From Desulfonauticus sp. (GTDB taxonomy: Bacteria; Desulfobacterota; Desulfovibrionia; Desulfovibrionales; Desulfonatronovibrionaceae), in NCBI GenBank assembly GCA_030950395.1, contig JAUZRP010000040.1:1-64000 (forward strand): DNA of 64,000 nucleotides. Reading direction: 5' to 3'. Positions 8,749-18,037 of the stretch are shown piece after piece. Within the stretch, counting starts at the first letter, position 1; the number at the start of each line of letters is the position of its first letter. The position numbers and the translations under genes were made by a program. The notes below the pieces were generated by a model. The model was not told the DNA's origin, searched no databases, and saw only the letters and a list, made by a program, of their open reading frames with translations.

Positions 8749-9451
8749 AGACTTCCTCCAATATCTCTTGAGTAAACACTTGTGATGGAGACCCTTGGGC
8801 CAGAATACGTCCTTTTTTTAGAAAAATAAAGTAATTACTAATGCTGGCTGCCAGGTTAAGATCGTGCAAAGACAAAATAATCCCTTTGCCTTGATTGGCC
8901 AGTTGCTGGATTGTGCCTAGCAATTCTTTTATTATTTTTGGATCTAAATTGGAAGTTATTTCATCAAACAGGTAAATTAAGGTATTTTGAATAAGAGTTT
9001 TTGTAAATAAAATTTTTCTTTGCTCACCTCCAGAAAGTAAAGGCATAAGCTTTTCTAAAAACGCAGTTAAATTGTGGATTTTAGCTAGCTCTATGACCTG
9101 TTGTTTATCTTCAGGGCTATAACTGGAAAGAAAATTTAGGTAAGGTAATTTGCCTGTTAGCAAATAGTTAAAAGTTGTGAGATAAGGTAGGCTTAAATTT
9201 TGTTGTGTAAAAGATATAATTCTAGCCCTTTTTGAACTTGTAATTGCAGAAAGAGGGCAGCCTTGAACAAGGATTTGACCTGAAATTGGTTTTAAAAAAC
9301 CATTTAGACACAAGAGCAAGCTGGTTTTGCCACTGCCATTGGGACCCAAAATACCAATAATTTGACCAGAGCTTAAAGCAAAGGAAATGTCCTGAAGAAT
9401 AGGCTTTGAGCCATACTTAAAATTTAATTGGTGCACACGTAATAATTCCAT
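8681..9451 (-). CDS. ABC transporter ATP-binding protein (FecE/BtuD/HmuV type)
   Basis: This is a 256-residue nucleotide-binding subunit. Walker A is GPNGSGKT (about 35-42), the Q-loop is FTQQNLSLP, the signature is LSGGEQRK (about 139-146), Walker B is LIYLFDEIT and the H-loop is LSLHDLN. It is closest to iron-siderophore/heme/cobalamin importer ATPases. It is the first gene of the minus-strand pair and overlaps the substrate-binding gene. The expected membrane subunit is not upstream (a FadL-type gene is divergent there) nor downstream. Confidence 0.9.
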   Translation of the reverse strand: MELLRVHQLNFKYGSKPILQDISFALSSGQIIGILGPNGSGKTSLLLCLNGFLKPISGQILVQGCPLSAITSSKRARIISFTQQNLSLPYLTTFNYLLTGKLPYLNFLSSYSPEDKQQVIELAKIHNLTAFLEKLMPLLSGGEQRKILFTKTLIQNTLIYLFDEITSNLDPKIIKELLGTIQQLANQGKGIILSLHDLNLAASISNYFIFLKKGRILAQGSPSQVFTQEILEEVYETKFIVSTHPQKKHPIAFPIL

Positions 9452-9686
9452 AATAAAGAATTAGTTAGAGGCCAAAACAGGGACAAAAAGGTTTTTTTTG
9501 ATTTTAATCTGAAGATTTTCCCAATAATCACTCCTGAAGAGACTATATTAGGATATTTGGTTAAAAAAGTAAATTTTTAGTAATTATTAAAAAAAATAAA
9601 AACAACTTGAATTTTTTTAATTTTTTTTGTTAGACTTTAAAGTTCTAGTATCTATTTGGACAAATTTTTGAAGAAAAGGAGTGGGT

Positions 9687-10919
9687 ATGAAAAAAGTTTT
9701 GAGTTTAGTGTTGATTTTGGTTTTGGTTATGGCAAGTGTTGCTTATGGGGCTGGTTTTGCCTTGTATGAGTGGAGCGCTAGAGGTAATGCCTTGGGTGGC
9801 ACATTGGTGGGAAGGGCTGACGATCCCTCTGCAGTGGCCTATAATCCTGCAGGCATTACCCAGCTTAAAGGTACTCATGCGTTAGCCGGTATGACTGCTA
9901 TTGCTCCTGATGTCAGTGTAGAAATTGACGGTCAAGGCAAAACTAGTACCAAAAACAACTGGTATTTTCCCCTTCATGCCTATGTGGTGACGCAGTTAAA
10001 TGACAGGTACTGGCTTGGCATTGGTGAATACACGCGGTTTGGTTTGGGCACAGACTTTCCTTCTAACTGGCCAGGTAGGTTTAATGCTTATTTTGCAGAA
10101 ATTAAGTCCTATTCTATTGCTCCTTGTCTGGCAATGAAGTTGACAGACAAACTATCTTTGGCTTTTGGTCTGGAAGGTATGTATTTTGATTTTACTAAGA
10201 AAAAGAAAACAGATCTTACGCCAATACCTTCAGAGATGGATACAAAGATACACGGAGATAGTTTTGGTTATGGCTTTAATGTGTCTTTACATTACGTGCC
10301 TTTTGATTGGCTAAAGATAGGTTTTGTTTATAGAAGTCAGATAGAGCAGTCCCTGAAGGGCAGGGCCACGTTTGAGAAACCAGCAGTTACACCTGCTACT
10401 TATTTTAACGATACGGGGGTGTCAGGAGACATTACCTTGCCAGATTCTTACACCTTGGGGATAGTTGTCTATCCTAATAAAAAACTTAGTTTTGAGGCTG
10501 ATGTGGTTTATACTAGATGGAGCAGTTATGATAAGCTTGTTATTACTTATGATGATGATCTCATGCCCCCTAATAATATCACTCAGACTGTATCAAAAAA
10601 AGATTGGAAAGATGTGTGGCGTTTTCAACTGGGACTGGAGTATCAGGTTGATCCTCATTGGACGGCCAGAGTCAGTTATATTTACGACCAAACACCAATA
10701 CCGGATGAGCACATTGATTATATGCTTCCTGCCAACAATCGGCACTTATTTGGAGTAGGGGCAGGTTATAAAATGGGGCAGTGGCAATTGGATTTTTCTT
10801 ATAATTATTTAATTTATGAAAATAGAGACGTTGATCGCAATTCTGATGGAGTGCTGCCTGGAAGTATTACAGACGGTAGGGCTCATCTAATAGGCATTAG
10901 CCTTGGTTATAGCTTTTAA
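9687..10919 (+). CDS. FadL/OmpP1/TodX-family outer membrane transport protein
   Basis: This is a 410-residue outer-membrane beta-barrel. It has a signal peptide (MKKVLSLVLILVLVMASVAYG) and then the FadL-type N-terminal plug, GFALYEWSARGNALGG...DDPSAVAYNPAGIT. Alternating amphipathic strands end in a C-terminal aromatic residue (LGYSF). The family moves hydrophobic compounds such as fatty acids across the outer membrane; the substrate cannot be told. ATG 9687 is favoured over an in-frame GTG at 9681, because AAAGGAG (9675-9681) lies directly upstream. A strong terminator follows. Confidence 0.9.
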   Translation: MKKVLSLVLILVLVMASVAYGAGFALYEWSARGNALGGTLVGRADDPSAVAYNPAGITQLKGTHALAGMTAIAPDVSVEIDGQGKTSTKNNWYFPLHAYVVTQLNDRYWLGIGEYTRFGLGTDFPSNWPGRFNAYFAEIKSYSIAPCLAMKLTDKLSLAFGLEGMYFDFTKKKKTDLTPIPSEMDTKIHGDSFGYGFNVSLHYVPFDWLKIGFVYRSQIEQSLKGRATFEKPAVTPATYFNDTGVSGDITLPDSYTLGIVVYPNKKLSFEADVVYTRWSSYDKLVITYDDDLMPPNNITQTVSKKDWKDVWRFQLGLEYQVDPHWTARVSYIYDQTPIPDEHIDYMLPANNRHLFGVGAGYKMGQWQLDFSYNYLIYENRDVDRNSDGVLPGSITDGRAHLIGISLGYSF

Positions 10920-10934
10920 GGTTTTTGGCTGAGT

Positions 10935-10970
10935 GGTTCCTGCAATAAAATTGCAGGAACCGATTTTTTT
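10935..10970. terminator. Terminator between the FadL-type gene and purM
   Basis: A 12-bp perfect stem (GGTTCCTGCAAT at 10935-10946 with ATTGCAGGAACC at 10950-10961) and a 3-base loop are followed by a run of seven T. The convergent purM ends at 10969, so the hairpin can serve both genes. Confidence 0.9.
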
Positions 10971-12015
10971 AAAAATGTATCTGTACCCTTTCTTCTCCTG
11001 TTTGGGCTTTGGAGATCTGCCCAATTTCCCACGTGTCAATTTTTTGGGCTTGTAAGCGCAAGATAATTTCTTCTTTTACATCAGGGTGCGCAACCAAAAT
11101 AAATCCTATACCGCAGTTAAAAATATTGGCCATTTCTTCCCAACTAAGTTTTCCTGTCTCTTGTATCCACGTAAAAACAGGTAGTTTGGGAAAGCTATTA
11201 AAGTTGATTTCAGCTTTTAAGCCTTGAGGCAGAATACGAGGGATGTTGTCGTAAAATCCACCACCTGTAATGTGAACCATTCCTTTTATTTCTAATTCTC
11301 GCAATACGTTTAATACAGGTTGGACGTAGATTCTGGTGGGTTCTAAAAGCACTTCCCGAACTGTTTGATTGGTCCCCGGGAAAATGTCTTCTTTTTTGAG
11401 TTCGCTTTGGGCCAATAATTTTCTTACCAGAGAAAAGCCATTGGAGTGCAAGCCAGAAGAAGCAAGCCCCAGTAACACATCACCGACTCTAATTTGTGAT
11501 CCATCTATTATTTTATCAAATTCTACTATCCCCACGCAAAAACCAGACAAATCATACTCTCCTGGGGCATAAAAGTCTGGCATTTCTGCTGTTTCTCCTC
11601 CGAGCAACACACAACCAGCTTCTTTGCAACCACGCACGATGCCTTCCAGCACCTGCTCGGCTTGCTCAAGACATAATTTGCCTGTGGCAAAGTAATCTAA
11701 AAAAAACAAAGGCCTTGCCCCTTGCACCAATACGTCGTTAACACTCATAGCTACCAGGTCAATGCCTATGGTGTGGTGAGTATCAAATAAAAAAGCCAGT
11801 TTTAATTTAGTGCCAACTCCATCCGTGGAGGCCACTAAAACAGGTTGTTTAAGGTTGGCAGCATCTAATTTAAAAAGTCCACTAAAACTGCCCAAATCTG
11901 TGAGTACACTACTGTTAAAAGTAGAAACAACCTTTTCTTTTATCCGGTTAACAAATTGATTCCCCGCTTTTATATCTACGCCTGCAGTTTTATAAGCTAA
12001 CAACCTGTCTTGCAT
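10969..12015 (-). CDS. purM: Phosphoribosylformylglycinamidine cyclo-ligase (AIR synthetase)
   Basis: The protein has 348 residues, the usual family length. It catalyses the ATP-dependent ring closure that gives aminoimidazole ribotide, the fifth step of purine synthesis. Visible signatures are YKTAGVDIKAGN, STDGVGTKLKLA (about 64-75), GGETAEMPDFY (about 140), the SSGLHSNGFSLVR loop and ITGGGFYDNIPRILP. ATG 12015 has AGGAGG about 6 bases upstream. It is a single gene transcribed away from a small secreted-protein gene. Confidence 0.97.
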   Translation of the reverse strand: MQDRLLAYKTAGVDIKAGNQFVNRIKEKVVSTFNSSVLTDLGSFSGLFKLDAANLKQPVLVASTDGVGTKLKLAFLFDTHHTIGIDLVAMSVNDVLVQGARPLFFLDYFATGKLCLEQAEQVLEGIVRGCKEAGCVLLGGETAEMPDFYAPGEYDLSGFCVGIVEFDKIIDGSQIRVGDVLLGLASSGLHSNGFSLVRKLLAQSELKKEDIFPGTNQTVREVLLEPTRIYVQPVLNVLRELEIKGMVHITGGGFYDNIPRILPQGLKAEINFNSFPKLPVFTWIQETGKLSWEEMANIFNCGIGFILVAHPDVKEEIILRLQAQKIDTWEIGQISKAQTGEERVQIHF

Positions 12016-12135
12016 TTAAACCTCCTGGCCTAAATTTTGCTATCTAAACAAGTGCTTATTTTACACGAACCTCTCAAAAAGATAAAGATAAAAAATTGCT
12101 TAATTGAAACTGGTTAAAAACAAGGGGACTTGGGT

Positions 12136-12360
12136 ATGAAATGGGGAAAATACTTTTTTATCGTCGTGGTGATTAGCTGTTTAGCCGTGGCAGAAAATGT
12201 ATGTTCTAAGGACATTACTATTCAGGACAATGCAACCGCTATTAGCATTACCGTAGAAAGCAACTTGCCAGCAGATGTTTCCAACTCTAACAGTACGTTA
12301 AAGGTAGAAATTTATCCTCAGATCAATATATCTGATCAGCCTAAAAGAAATTTTCCTTGA
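12136..12360 (+). CDS. Small secreted hypothetical protein (74 residues)
   Basis: I do not recognise this protein. A clear signal peptide (MKWGKYFFIVVVISCLAVAENVCS) precedes a Ser/Thr/Asn-rich mature region of about 50 residues. No cysteines remain after the predicted cleavage. ATG 12136 is preferred over an in-frame TTG at 12130 because AAGGGG (12122-12127) is 8 bases upstream. It stands alone between divergent purM and the convergent radical SAM gene. Confidence 0.55.
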   Translation: MKWGKYFFIVVVISCLAVAENVCSKDITIQDNATAISITVESNLPADVSNSNSTLKVEIYPQINISDQPKRNFP

Positions 12361-12381
12361 TAGTGTTAGATAAAAATAGGG

Positions 12382-13635
12382 CTAATCTCCAAGATAAGGG
12401 TTAAAGTAGCCAAAATTTATCCAAGGACAGGCTTTTTTTATTCTGGTCATAAAGTTTTTAAGTCCAAAACAGGGTGATGTTTCGTCTGGATACAGGTTGA
12501 GATAGATCTGAGGATCAAGATTTAAATTACGGAGCTGAATAAAATCTAGTTTGGTATCGCTTATTAAGTCTATAAGAGCTGTTATTTCTTGCTCTGTATC
12601 GCTCAAACCAGGAAAATAGAGGTAGTTTAGTGATACAAATAAACTGTTTTTCTTGGCTTCTAAAATGCTTTCAATTACTTGCTTAAATTTATATTTAGGC
12701 CGATAATAGGTTTTGTAAATTGTTTTTCTGGCAGAATTTAGACTTACTCGAATAGAGTTTAATCCTGCTTTAGCGAGAGGTTCTATTGCCTGAGGAAAGC
12801 TAGCATTGGTGTTGATGTTGATAGTTCCTTTGCCGTGTTGTTGGCGAAATAATTGGATAGATTTTAAGATATTTTTCCAGCCAGTCAAAGGCTCTCCCTC
12901 GCATCCCTGGCCAAAAGAATAGATGGGATTTTTAGCCCTTTGGGCATGGATAGACATTACCTCTGCGATTTCCTGGGGACTGGGGGTAAAGGTAATTCTG
13001 TTTTGAGTGGCACAAAAGCCACTTGTGTTAGGTTGATAAGAAATACAGCCCACACATCTGGCATTACAGGTTTGGGCAGTGGGTAGAGGGGCTTCAAATC
13101 TGCCTAGAGCCAAGTTTTTGGCTGCAGGGCAATTGTAAGTAAGGGCACAATTAGATAGGTGAGAAAGCAATCTATTTTGAGGAAATTTTTGTAAGAGTTG
13201 TTTTAGGCCTTTAACGATTTGAGCTTGCTTTATGCCAGTAAACACCTGACGTTTATCTTGATCTACTTGAAGAGCACTTACCCAAAACTTACCATGGAGA
13301 TAGCCCACGGCTCCATAAGCAAATAACGGCAAAGCTGGAGGATTGTCTGCTTCTACATAGGCAGCATGACCCGTCAGTGTATATCCAGGAGCTACAAAGG
13401 CAGCTATGGCAAGTTCGTCTAAGACTTCTATAGCGCCTGTGTCTGGATCTAGACCAATGGCCTTCCTTTGAGGTAGGAGATAAAAAGTGCTTTCTAAAGG
13501 AAGCTCTATTAATTCATCTGGTCTGGGCAAGGTCCATTGCTGACCTTTTCTGACCAACATCAAAAGATGAGGGTGGTCATAGATATTGCCCTTTGCGTCT
13601 GCAAACACTAAATGTGGTATTTTTTTTGAGGCCAT
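12382..13635 (-). CDS. Radical SAM protein of unknown function
   Basis: This 417-residue protein has a non-cluster N-terminal domain of about 185 residues and then a radical SAM core. The iron-sulfur motif is C190-x3-C194-x2-C197 (CNARCVGC), followed by GQGCEGEPL, ININTNAS and IRVSLNSARK strands. The cysteines at 163 and 169 (SNCALTYNC) might bind a second cluster. The substrate is unknown. ATG 13635 has AGGAG upstream. It lies after rplM-rpsI but is separated from them by a strong terminator. Confidence 0.8.
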   Translation of the reverse strand: MASKKIPHLVFADAKGNIYDHPHLLMLVRKGQQWTLPRPDELIELPLESTFYLLPQRKAIGLDPDTGAIEVLDELAIAAFVAPGYTLTGHAAYVEADNPPALPLFAYGAVGYLHGKFWVSALQVDQDKRQVFTGIKQAQIVKGLKQLLQKFPQNRLLSHLSNCALTYNCPAAKNLALGRFEAPLPTAQTCNARCVGCISYQPNTSGFCATQNRITFTPSPQEIAEVMSIHAQRAKNPIYSFGQGCEGEPLTGWKNILKSIQLFRQQHGKGTININTNASFPQAIEPLAKAGLNSIRVSLNSARKTIYKTYYRPKYKFKQVIESILEAKKNSLFVSLNYLYFPGLSDTEQEITALIDLISDTKLDFIQLRNLNLDPQIYLNLYPDETSPCFGLKNFMTRIKKACPWINFGYFNPYLGD

Positions 13636-13654
13636 AAAACGTCTCCTAAAAAAA

Positions 13655-13696
13655 GAAAAGGACAGTTTTCCACGTAACCAGAAAACTGTCCTTTTC
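13655..13696 (-). terminator. Terminator after rpsI
   Basis: A 16-bp perfect stem (13655-13670 with 13681-13696) and a 10-base loop lie between rpsI and the radical SAM gene. On the minus strand it is followed by a T-rich stretch. It would separate the ribosomal-protein transcript from the downstream gene. Confidence 0.88.
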
Positions 13697-13725
13697 TAAA
13701 AGGGGAGGTGAAGATGAAAAAGTTT

Positions 13726-14130
13726 TTAACGTTTGGAGTACTGGAATCTTGCTCTCGCGCCTCTTTGACCGTACTTTTTCCTTTCTTTGGCCCTTGGATC
13801 ACGAGTCAAGAAACCTGCTTTTTTCAGAATTGGTCTTAGTTCTGGAGAGTATTCCAATAAAGCCCGACTAATGCCATGTCTTATAGCCTCAGCCTGACCG
13901 CCAATTCCACCACCCTGAACGTTAATTTTGATATCAAATTTGTCTTCTAATTTTACCAATTTTAAGGGTTGTTTGATAATCATCTGTAAAGTTGGTCTGG
14001 GAAAATAATCTTCCAATTGTCTGCCATTGACGATAATCTGACCACTACCTTTATACAGTCTTGTTCTGGCTACTGAAGTTTTCCTTCTACCTGTTCCATA
14101 GAAAAAATCTGTACTCATCATGCACTCCAT
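13726..14130 (-). CDS. rpsI: 30S ribosomal protein S9
   Basis: The protein has 134 residues. It carries the S9 hallmarks [41 protein letters not shown] and the basic C-terminal tail ending [16 protein letters not shown], which reaches the P-site. rplM lies 4 bases upstream, the conserved L13-S9 pair. A translation start four residues further in (MSTDFFYG) is also possible. Confidence 0.97.
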   Translation of the reverse strand: MECMMSTDFFYGTGRRKTSVARTRLYKGSGQIIVNGRQLEDYFPRPTLQMIIKQPLKLVKLEDKFDIKINVQGGGIGGQAEAIRHGISRALLEYSPELRPILKKAGFLTRDPRAKERKKYGQRGARARFQYSKR

Positions 14131-14134
14131 GAAC

Positions 14135-14563
14135 TTAAATTTCTAGTGGTTGAGGCTGTTGAGCCACGTGAGGATGTTCACCCCCTCTATAAACTTTTAA
14201 CTTTTTTAAGAGTTTTCTCCCCAGCCTGTTTTTAGGAAGCATGCCTTTTACTGCCTTTAGAATAACGTCTTCTGGTTTATCTTGTAGAAGTTGTTGCAAA
14301 CTCTTACTGCGAATCCCCCCAGGATAGCCGGTGTGCCAATAATATTTTTTCTGTTCTAATTTTCTACCAGTAACGTGAATCTTTTCTGCATTGACTACAA
14401 TAATAAAATCACCGCAATCCAAATGGGGAGTGAACTCTGGCTTATGTTTTCCACGGAGCCTTTTGGCAATCTCTGAGGCCAGACGACCCAAGGTCTTGCC
14501 TGTAGCATCTACAACAAACCAATTGCGACTAATTTCCTGTGGTTTTGCACTATAGGTTTTCAT
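14135..14563 (-). CDS. rplM: 50S ribosomal protein L13
   Basis: The protein has 142 residues with the L13 signatures [39 protein letters not shown] and [12 protein letters not shown], plus [17 protein letters not shown]. It is the first gene of the rplM-rpsI operon, with AGGAG upstream of ATG 14563. A good housekeeping promoter lies 30-60 bases upstream (14595-14623). Confidence 0.97.
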   Translation of the reverse strand: MKTYSAKPQEISRNWFVVDATGKTLGRLASEIAKRLRGKHKPEFTPHLDCGDFIIVVNAEKIHVTGRKLEQKKYYWHTGYPGGIRSKSLQQLLQDKPEDVILKAVKGMLPKNRLGRKLLKKLKVYRGGEHPHVAQQPQPLEI

Positions 14564-14594
14564 TTTTGTCCCTCTCCTTAAACTGAAGAAGGAT

Positions 14595-14623
14595 TATTTA
14601 GAGGCTTTAAAAAAAAATGTCAA
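14595..14623 (-). promoter_or_regulatory. Sigma-70-type promoter for rplM-rpsI
   Basis: On the minus strand, TTGACA (14623-14618), a 17-base spacer and TAAATA (14600-14595) stand just before rplM. A perfect -35 box and good spacing make this a convincing candidate. Confidence 0.7.
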
Positions 14624-14922
14624 CATTTTTTTATAAAATTTCAGTTTTTGGGTGAAGGCTTTATTTTGTTTTGTTCTGTCCACCTGCTGATTGTTTTTTT
14701 TTACTCTTTTCAAGGTGTTAAAATTCATTTGCTCCAATAACTTCTCTTCTTTGTTCGTTATTACTTTTTTTTTGATTTTTTTATTAATTTTCGTCAGAAA
14801 AATTTCTGGTTTTACTCTGTTTAGCCAGGTCTTAATTTAATCTGTTTTTAGGGTAAGAAAAACTTGCTTAGTTGAGGAAATTGGCGTAAAGAGATTTGTT
14901 TCAAAAAATACGCACGTTTCCT
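14624..14922. other. Divergent intergenic region between rplM and rpsB
   Basis: This is about 300 bases of T-rich sequence with no gene. The plus-strand promoter candidate for rpsB is at 14864-14892. I see nothing else with clear structure. Confidence 0.5.
14864..14892 (+). promoter_or_regulatory. Candidate promoter for rpsB-tsf
   Basis: TTGCTT (14864-14869), a 17-base spacer and TAAAGA (14887-14892) stand about 100 bases before the rpsB start, leaving room for a structured leader. Confidence 0.5.
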
Positions 14923-14990
14923 AAAACCCTTGGGTGCTTCTTTACCACTAAGAAGTGGGTTTTGGAAACGGAGGAAAAAACCCAAGGAGG
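14923..14990 (+). promoter_or_regulatory. Possible S2 autoregulatory leader with sequestered ribosome binding site
   Basis: CCTTGGGT (14928-14935) is fully complementary to ACCCAAGG (14980-14987), which includes the first half of the rpsB Shine-Dalgarno AAGGAGG (14984-14990). Between the arms, CCACT-AAGA-AGTGG (14945-14958) makes a second hairpin. An alternative pairing AAAACCC (14923-14929) with GGGTTTT (14957-14963) would break both. Ribosomal protein S2 controls its own mRNA in other bacteria; that this leader does so here is inference. Confidence 0.5.
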
Positions 14991-14995
14991 TATGT

Positions 14996-15784
14996 ATGGC
15001 TTACGTTACAATGAAACAGTTATTAGAGACTGGTGTTCACTTTGGACATCAGACCAAGCGTTGGAACCCCAAGATGAAACCTTACATCTTTGGGGCCAGA
15101 AAAGGCATTCATATTATTGATCTCCAGCAGACCGTCAAACTATTTCAGATTGCCCATGACTTTATCGTGGATGAGGTGGCAAAAGGCAAAACAGTTTTGT
15201 TTGTTGGAACCAAAAGGCAGGCCAAAGATATTATTAAAGAAGAAGCAGAGCGTTGCCAGATGCCTTATGTTATTCACAGGTGGCTGGGTGGAACTCTTAC
15301 CAATTTTCAAACTATTCAAAAAAGTGTAGAAAGGTTAAAACAATTGGAAGCCATGTTTGAAGATGGCTCTATTGAGAAGTTTCCCAAAAAAGAAATCATA
15401 AAAAAACAAAGGACCTTGGATAAGCTTAATCGCAATATTGGTGGCATTAAAGACATGGAAGATTTGCCAGGAGTTGTTTTTATTGTGGATCCCAAAAATG
15501 AAGAAATTGCTGTTAAAGAATGTCTGAAGTTGGGTATTCCCACAGTAGCTATTGTAGATACCAATTGTGATCCCGATGTTATTGACTATGTTATCCCTGG
15601 TAATGATGATGCTATTAGGGCTATTAAACTTTTTGTGTCTAATATTGCAGATGCTTGTTTGCAGGGTATAGCCAAAAGGGACGAATTAGAACAACAAGAG
15701 GTAGAGACCCAAACCAAGTCAGAGCAAGAGGGTTCTGCTTCTAATTTTAACGATAACAGTGAAGAGAATAAGGAGGAAGAATAG
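14996..15784 (+). CDS. rpsB: 30S ribosomal protein S2
   Basis: The protein has 262 residues. S2 signatures include [54 protein letters not shown] and [12 protein letters not shown], followed by an acidic, low-complexity C-terminal tail. ATG 14996 has AAGGAGG 5 bases upstream; an in-frame upstream extension (from 14930) overlaps the leader hairpin and is not coding. It begins the run rpsB-tsf-pyrH-frr-uppS-cdsA-dxr-rseP. Confidence 0.97.
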   Translation: MAYVTMKQLLETGVHFGHQTKRWNPKMKPYIFGARKGIHIIDLQQTVKLFQIAHDFIVDEVAKGKTVLFVGTKRQAKDIIKEEAERCQMPYVIHRWLGGTLTNFQTIQKSVERLKQLEAMFEDGSIEKFPKKEIIKKQRTLDKLNRNIGGIKDMEDLPGVVFIVDPKNEEIAVKECLKLGIPTVAIVDTNCDPDVIDYVIPGNDDAIRAIKLFVSNIADACLQGIAKRDELEQQEVETQTKSEQEGSASNFNDNSEENKEEE

Positions 15785-15785
15785 A

Positions 15786-16388
15786 ATGGCAGTAACTGCA
15801 GCTATGGTTAAAGAGCTCAGAGAAAAAACTGGCGCAGGCATGATGGACTGCAAAAAGGCTTTAGAAGCCAGTGGTGGAGACCCAGAAAAGGCCATTGCCT
15901 GGTTAAGGGAAAAGGGACTGGCCAAAGCTCAAAAACGAGCAGGCAAGAGCACTGCAGAAGGCTGGATTGGTTCTTATATTCATTCCAATGGCAAGATAGG
16001 TGTCATGGTGGAAGTAAAGTGCGAAACAGATTTCGTAGCCAAGAGTGATACATTTCAGCAGCTTGCCAAAGATTTGGCCATGCAAATAGCTGCTGCCAAT
16101 CCTATTTGTTTAAAACCAGAAGATCTTCCTCAAGACCTTTTAGAAAAAGAAAAGGAAATTTATCTTAGGCAGGCCAAAGAGGAGGGCAAGCCAGATCACA
16201 TTGCAGAAAAAATCGTAGAGGGTCGTCTGAAGAAATATTATAAAGAAGTGTGTTTGTTGGAGCAGCCTTTTATTAAAGATGATTCTAAGACTGTAGCCGA
16301 CTTAATTAACGAAGCAGTCATTGCTCTTGGAGAGAATATTCAAATAGGGCGATTTGTGCGTTTGAGTCTGGGTGATGAAGAGAAATAA
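15786..16388 (+). CDS. tsf: Elongation factor Ts
   Basis: The 200-residue protein is the short form of EF-Ts, with an N-terminal UBA-like part (MVKELREKTGAGMMDCKKAL) and the EF-Tu-contacting core motif KVEVKCETDFVAKSD-like (here VEVKCETDFVAKSD, about 76-89). It acts as the nucleotide exchange factor for EF-Tu. ATG 15786 follows rpsB by one base, with AAGGAGG overlapping the end of rpsB. Confidence 0.97.
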   Translation: MAVTAAMVKELREKTGAGMMDCKKALEASGGDPEKAIAWLREKGLAKAQKRAGKSTAEGWIGSYIHSNGKIGVMVEVKCETDFVAKSDTFQQLAKDLAMQIAAANPICLKPEDLPQDLLEKEKEIYLRQAKEEGKPDHIAEKIVEGRLKKYYKEVCLLEQPFIKDDSKTVADLINEAVIALGENIQIGRFVRLSLGDEEK

Positions 16389-16455
16389 AAATTAAAAGCA
16401 TGTGATGGGCTGTTCGCTGGGTTAGTTGGATTAGATTTGCTTTAGCAATAGCGTT

Positions 16456-16505
16456 TATGCTTATAAGGGGCGTTTGGTTACGCCCTTTATAAGCATAAAA
16501 TTTTG
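16456..16505 (+). terminator. Terminator after tsf
   Basis: A 17-bp stem with one G-U pair (16456-16472 with 16481-16497) and an 8-base loop is followed by AAATTTT. It lies 68 bases after tsf and may divide rpsB-tsf from pyrH onward. Confidence 0.75.
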
Positions 16506-16530
16506 GTTGTACGTTGAACTTTATTAAGAG

Positions 16531-16570
16531 TTAAGCGTTAAGATTTAAGAATTTAAGTCTTAACGCTTAA
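16531..16570. repeat. Perfect 13-bp inverted repeat upstream of pyrH
   Basis: TTAAGCGTTAAGA (16531-16543) is exactly complementary to TCTTAACGCTTAA (16558-16570) across a 14-base AT-rich loop. No T-run follows, so it is not a normal terminator. It may be a stabilising or regulatory hairpin in the pyrH leader, or a palindromic repeat element. Confidence 0.6.
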
Positions 16571-16591
16571 TGCTTATAAATTGTTGGCTAA

Positions 16592-17335
<744 letters not shown>

Positions 17336-17421
17336 TCTTAGGCGCTAAATTTCAGATTTTTTTTATACCTAGTAAGGCTTAACTCTTAAGGCTAAGATAG
17401 AGTTTATGCGAGGAGGTAGTT

Positions 17422-17976
17422 ATGGATAAGGTGTTCAAAGATGGCCAAAAAAAGATGGACAAAGCTATAGCTGTGTTGGAAAAGGAATTGAATAAATTAA
17501 GGACGGGTCGTGCTTCTACGTCCCTGGTAGAAAATTTAAAAGTAGATTATTATGGCACTCCTACTCCCTTAAATCAACTTGCTTCTATTTCTATCCCGGA
17601 TAGCAGGACCATCACTATTCAGCCCTGGGATAAGGGGGCGTTTTCTGCTATAGAAAAGACTATTCAGACTTCAGATTTGGGCCTAAATCCTGTAAACGAT
17701 GGGAAAATTATACGGATTAGTTTGCCCCCTCTTACAGAGGAGAGAAGAAAAGAATTGACTAAAGTGGCCAAAAAGTATGGAGAAGAAGCAAAAGTAGCCA
17801 TTAGAAACATCAGGCGAGAGATGAACGAAAGCTTAAAAAAGATGAAAAATAATAAAGAAATTACAGAAGACGAATTCCATAGAGCTCAGGAAAAAGTGCA
17901 AAAAATAACAGACGAGTACATTTCCAAAGTAGATAAGATTATTGCTGACAAAGAAAAAGAAATAATGGAGCTTTAA
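17422..17976 (+). CDS. frr: Ribosome recycling factor
   Basis: The protein has 184 residues, the standard length. Family motifs are [20 protein letters not shown] (about 25-45), [14 protein letters not shown] and [18 protein letters not shown], with the two long helices of domain I. With EF-G it splits post-termination ribosomes. AGGAGG lies 7 bases before ATG 17422. Confidence 0.97.
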   Translation: MDKVFKDGQKKMDKAIAVLEKELNKLRTGRASTSLVENLKVDYYGTPTPLNQLASISIPDSRTITIQPWDKGAFSAIEKTIQTSDLGLNPVNDGKIIRISLPPLTEERRKELTKVAKKYGEEAKVAIRNIRREMNESLKKMKNNKEITEDEFHRAQEKVQKITDEYISKVDKIIADKEKEIMEL

Positions 17977-17983
17977 AAAGGAT

Positions 17984-18002
17984 ATGGGGGCACTGTCCCC
18001 AT
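17984..18002. repeat. Short G-rich/C-rich hairpin between frr and uppS
   Basis: ATGGGG (17984-17989) pairs with CCCCAT (17997-18002) around GCACTGT. The GGGG-CACTGT-CCCC form is like REP-type palindromes found scattered in many genomes and resembles the hairpin at 463-480. No T-run follows. Confidence 0.5.
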
Positions 18003-18037
18003 GATGTTTGGGCTGATATTTTGGGTAAGAAAATATT

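Noticed and set aside
9452-9686. Possible cobalamin riboswitch before the ABC importer genes
   Set aside because: I could not find a B12-box-like sequence or the expected stem arrangement on the minus strand.
14930-14995. N-terminal extension of rpsB
   Set aside because: S2 proteins begin at MAYVTMKQ. The upstream codons overlap the leader hairpin, while AAGGAGG is positioned for ATG 14996.
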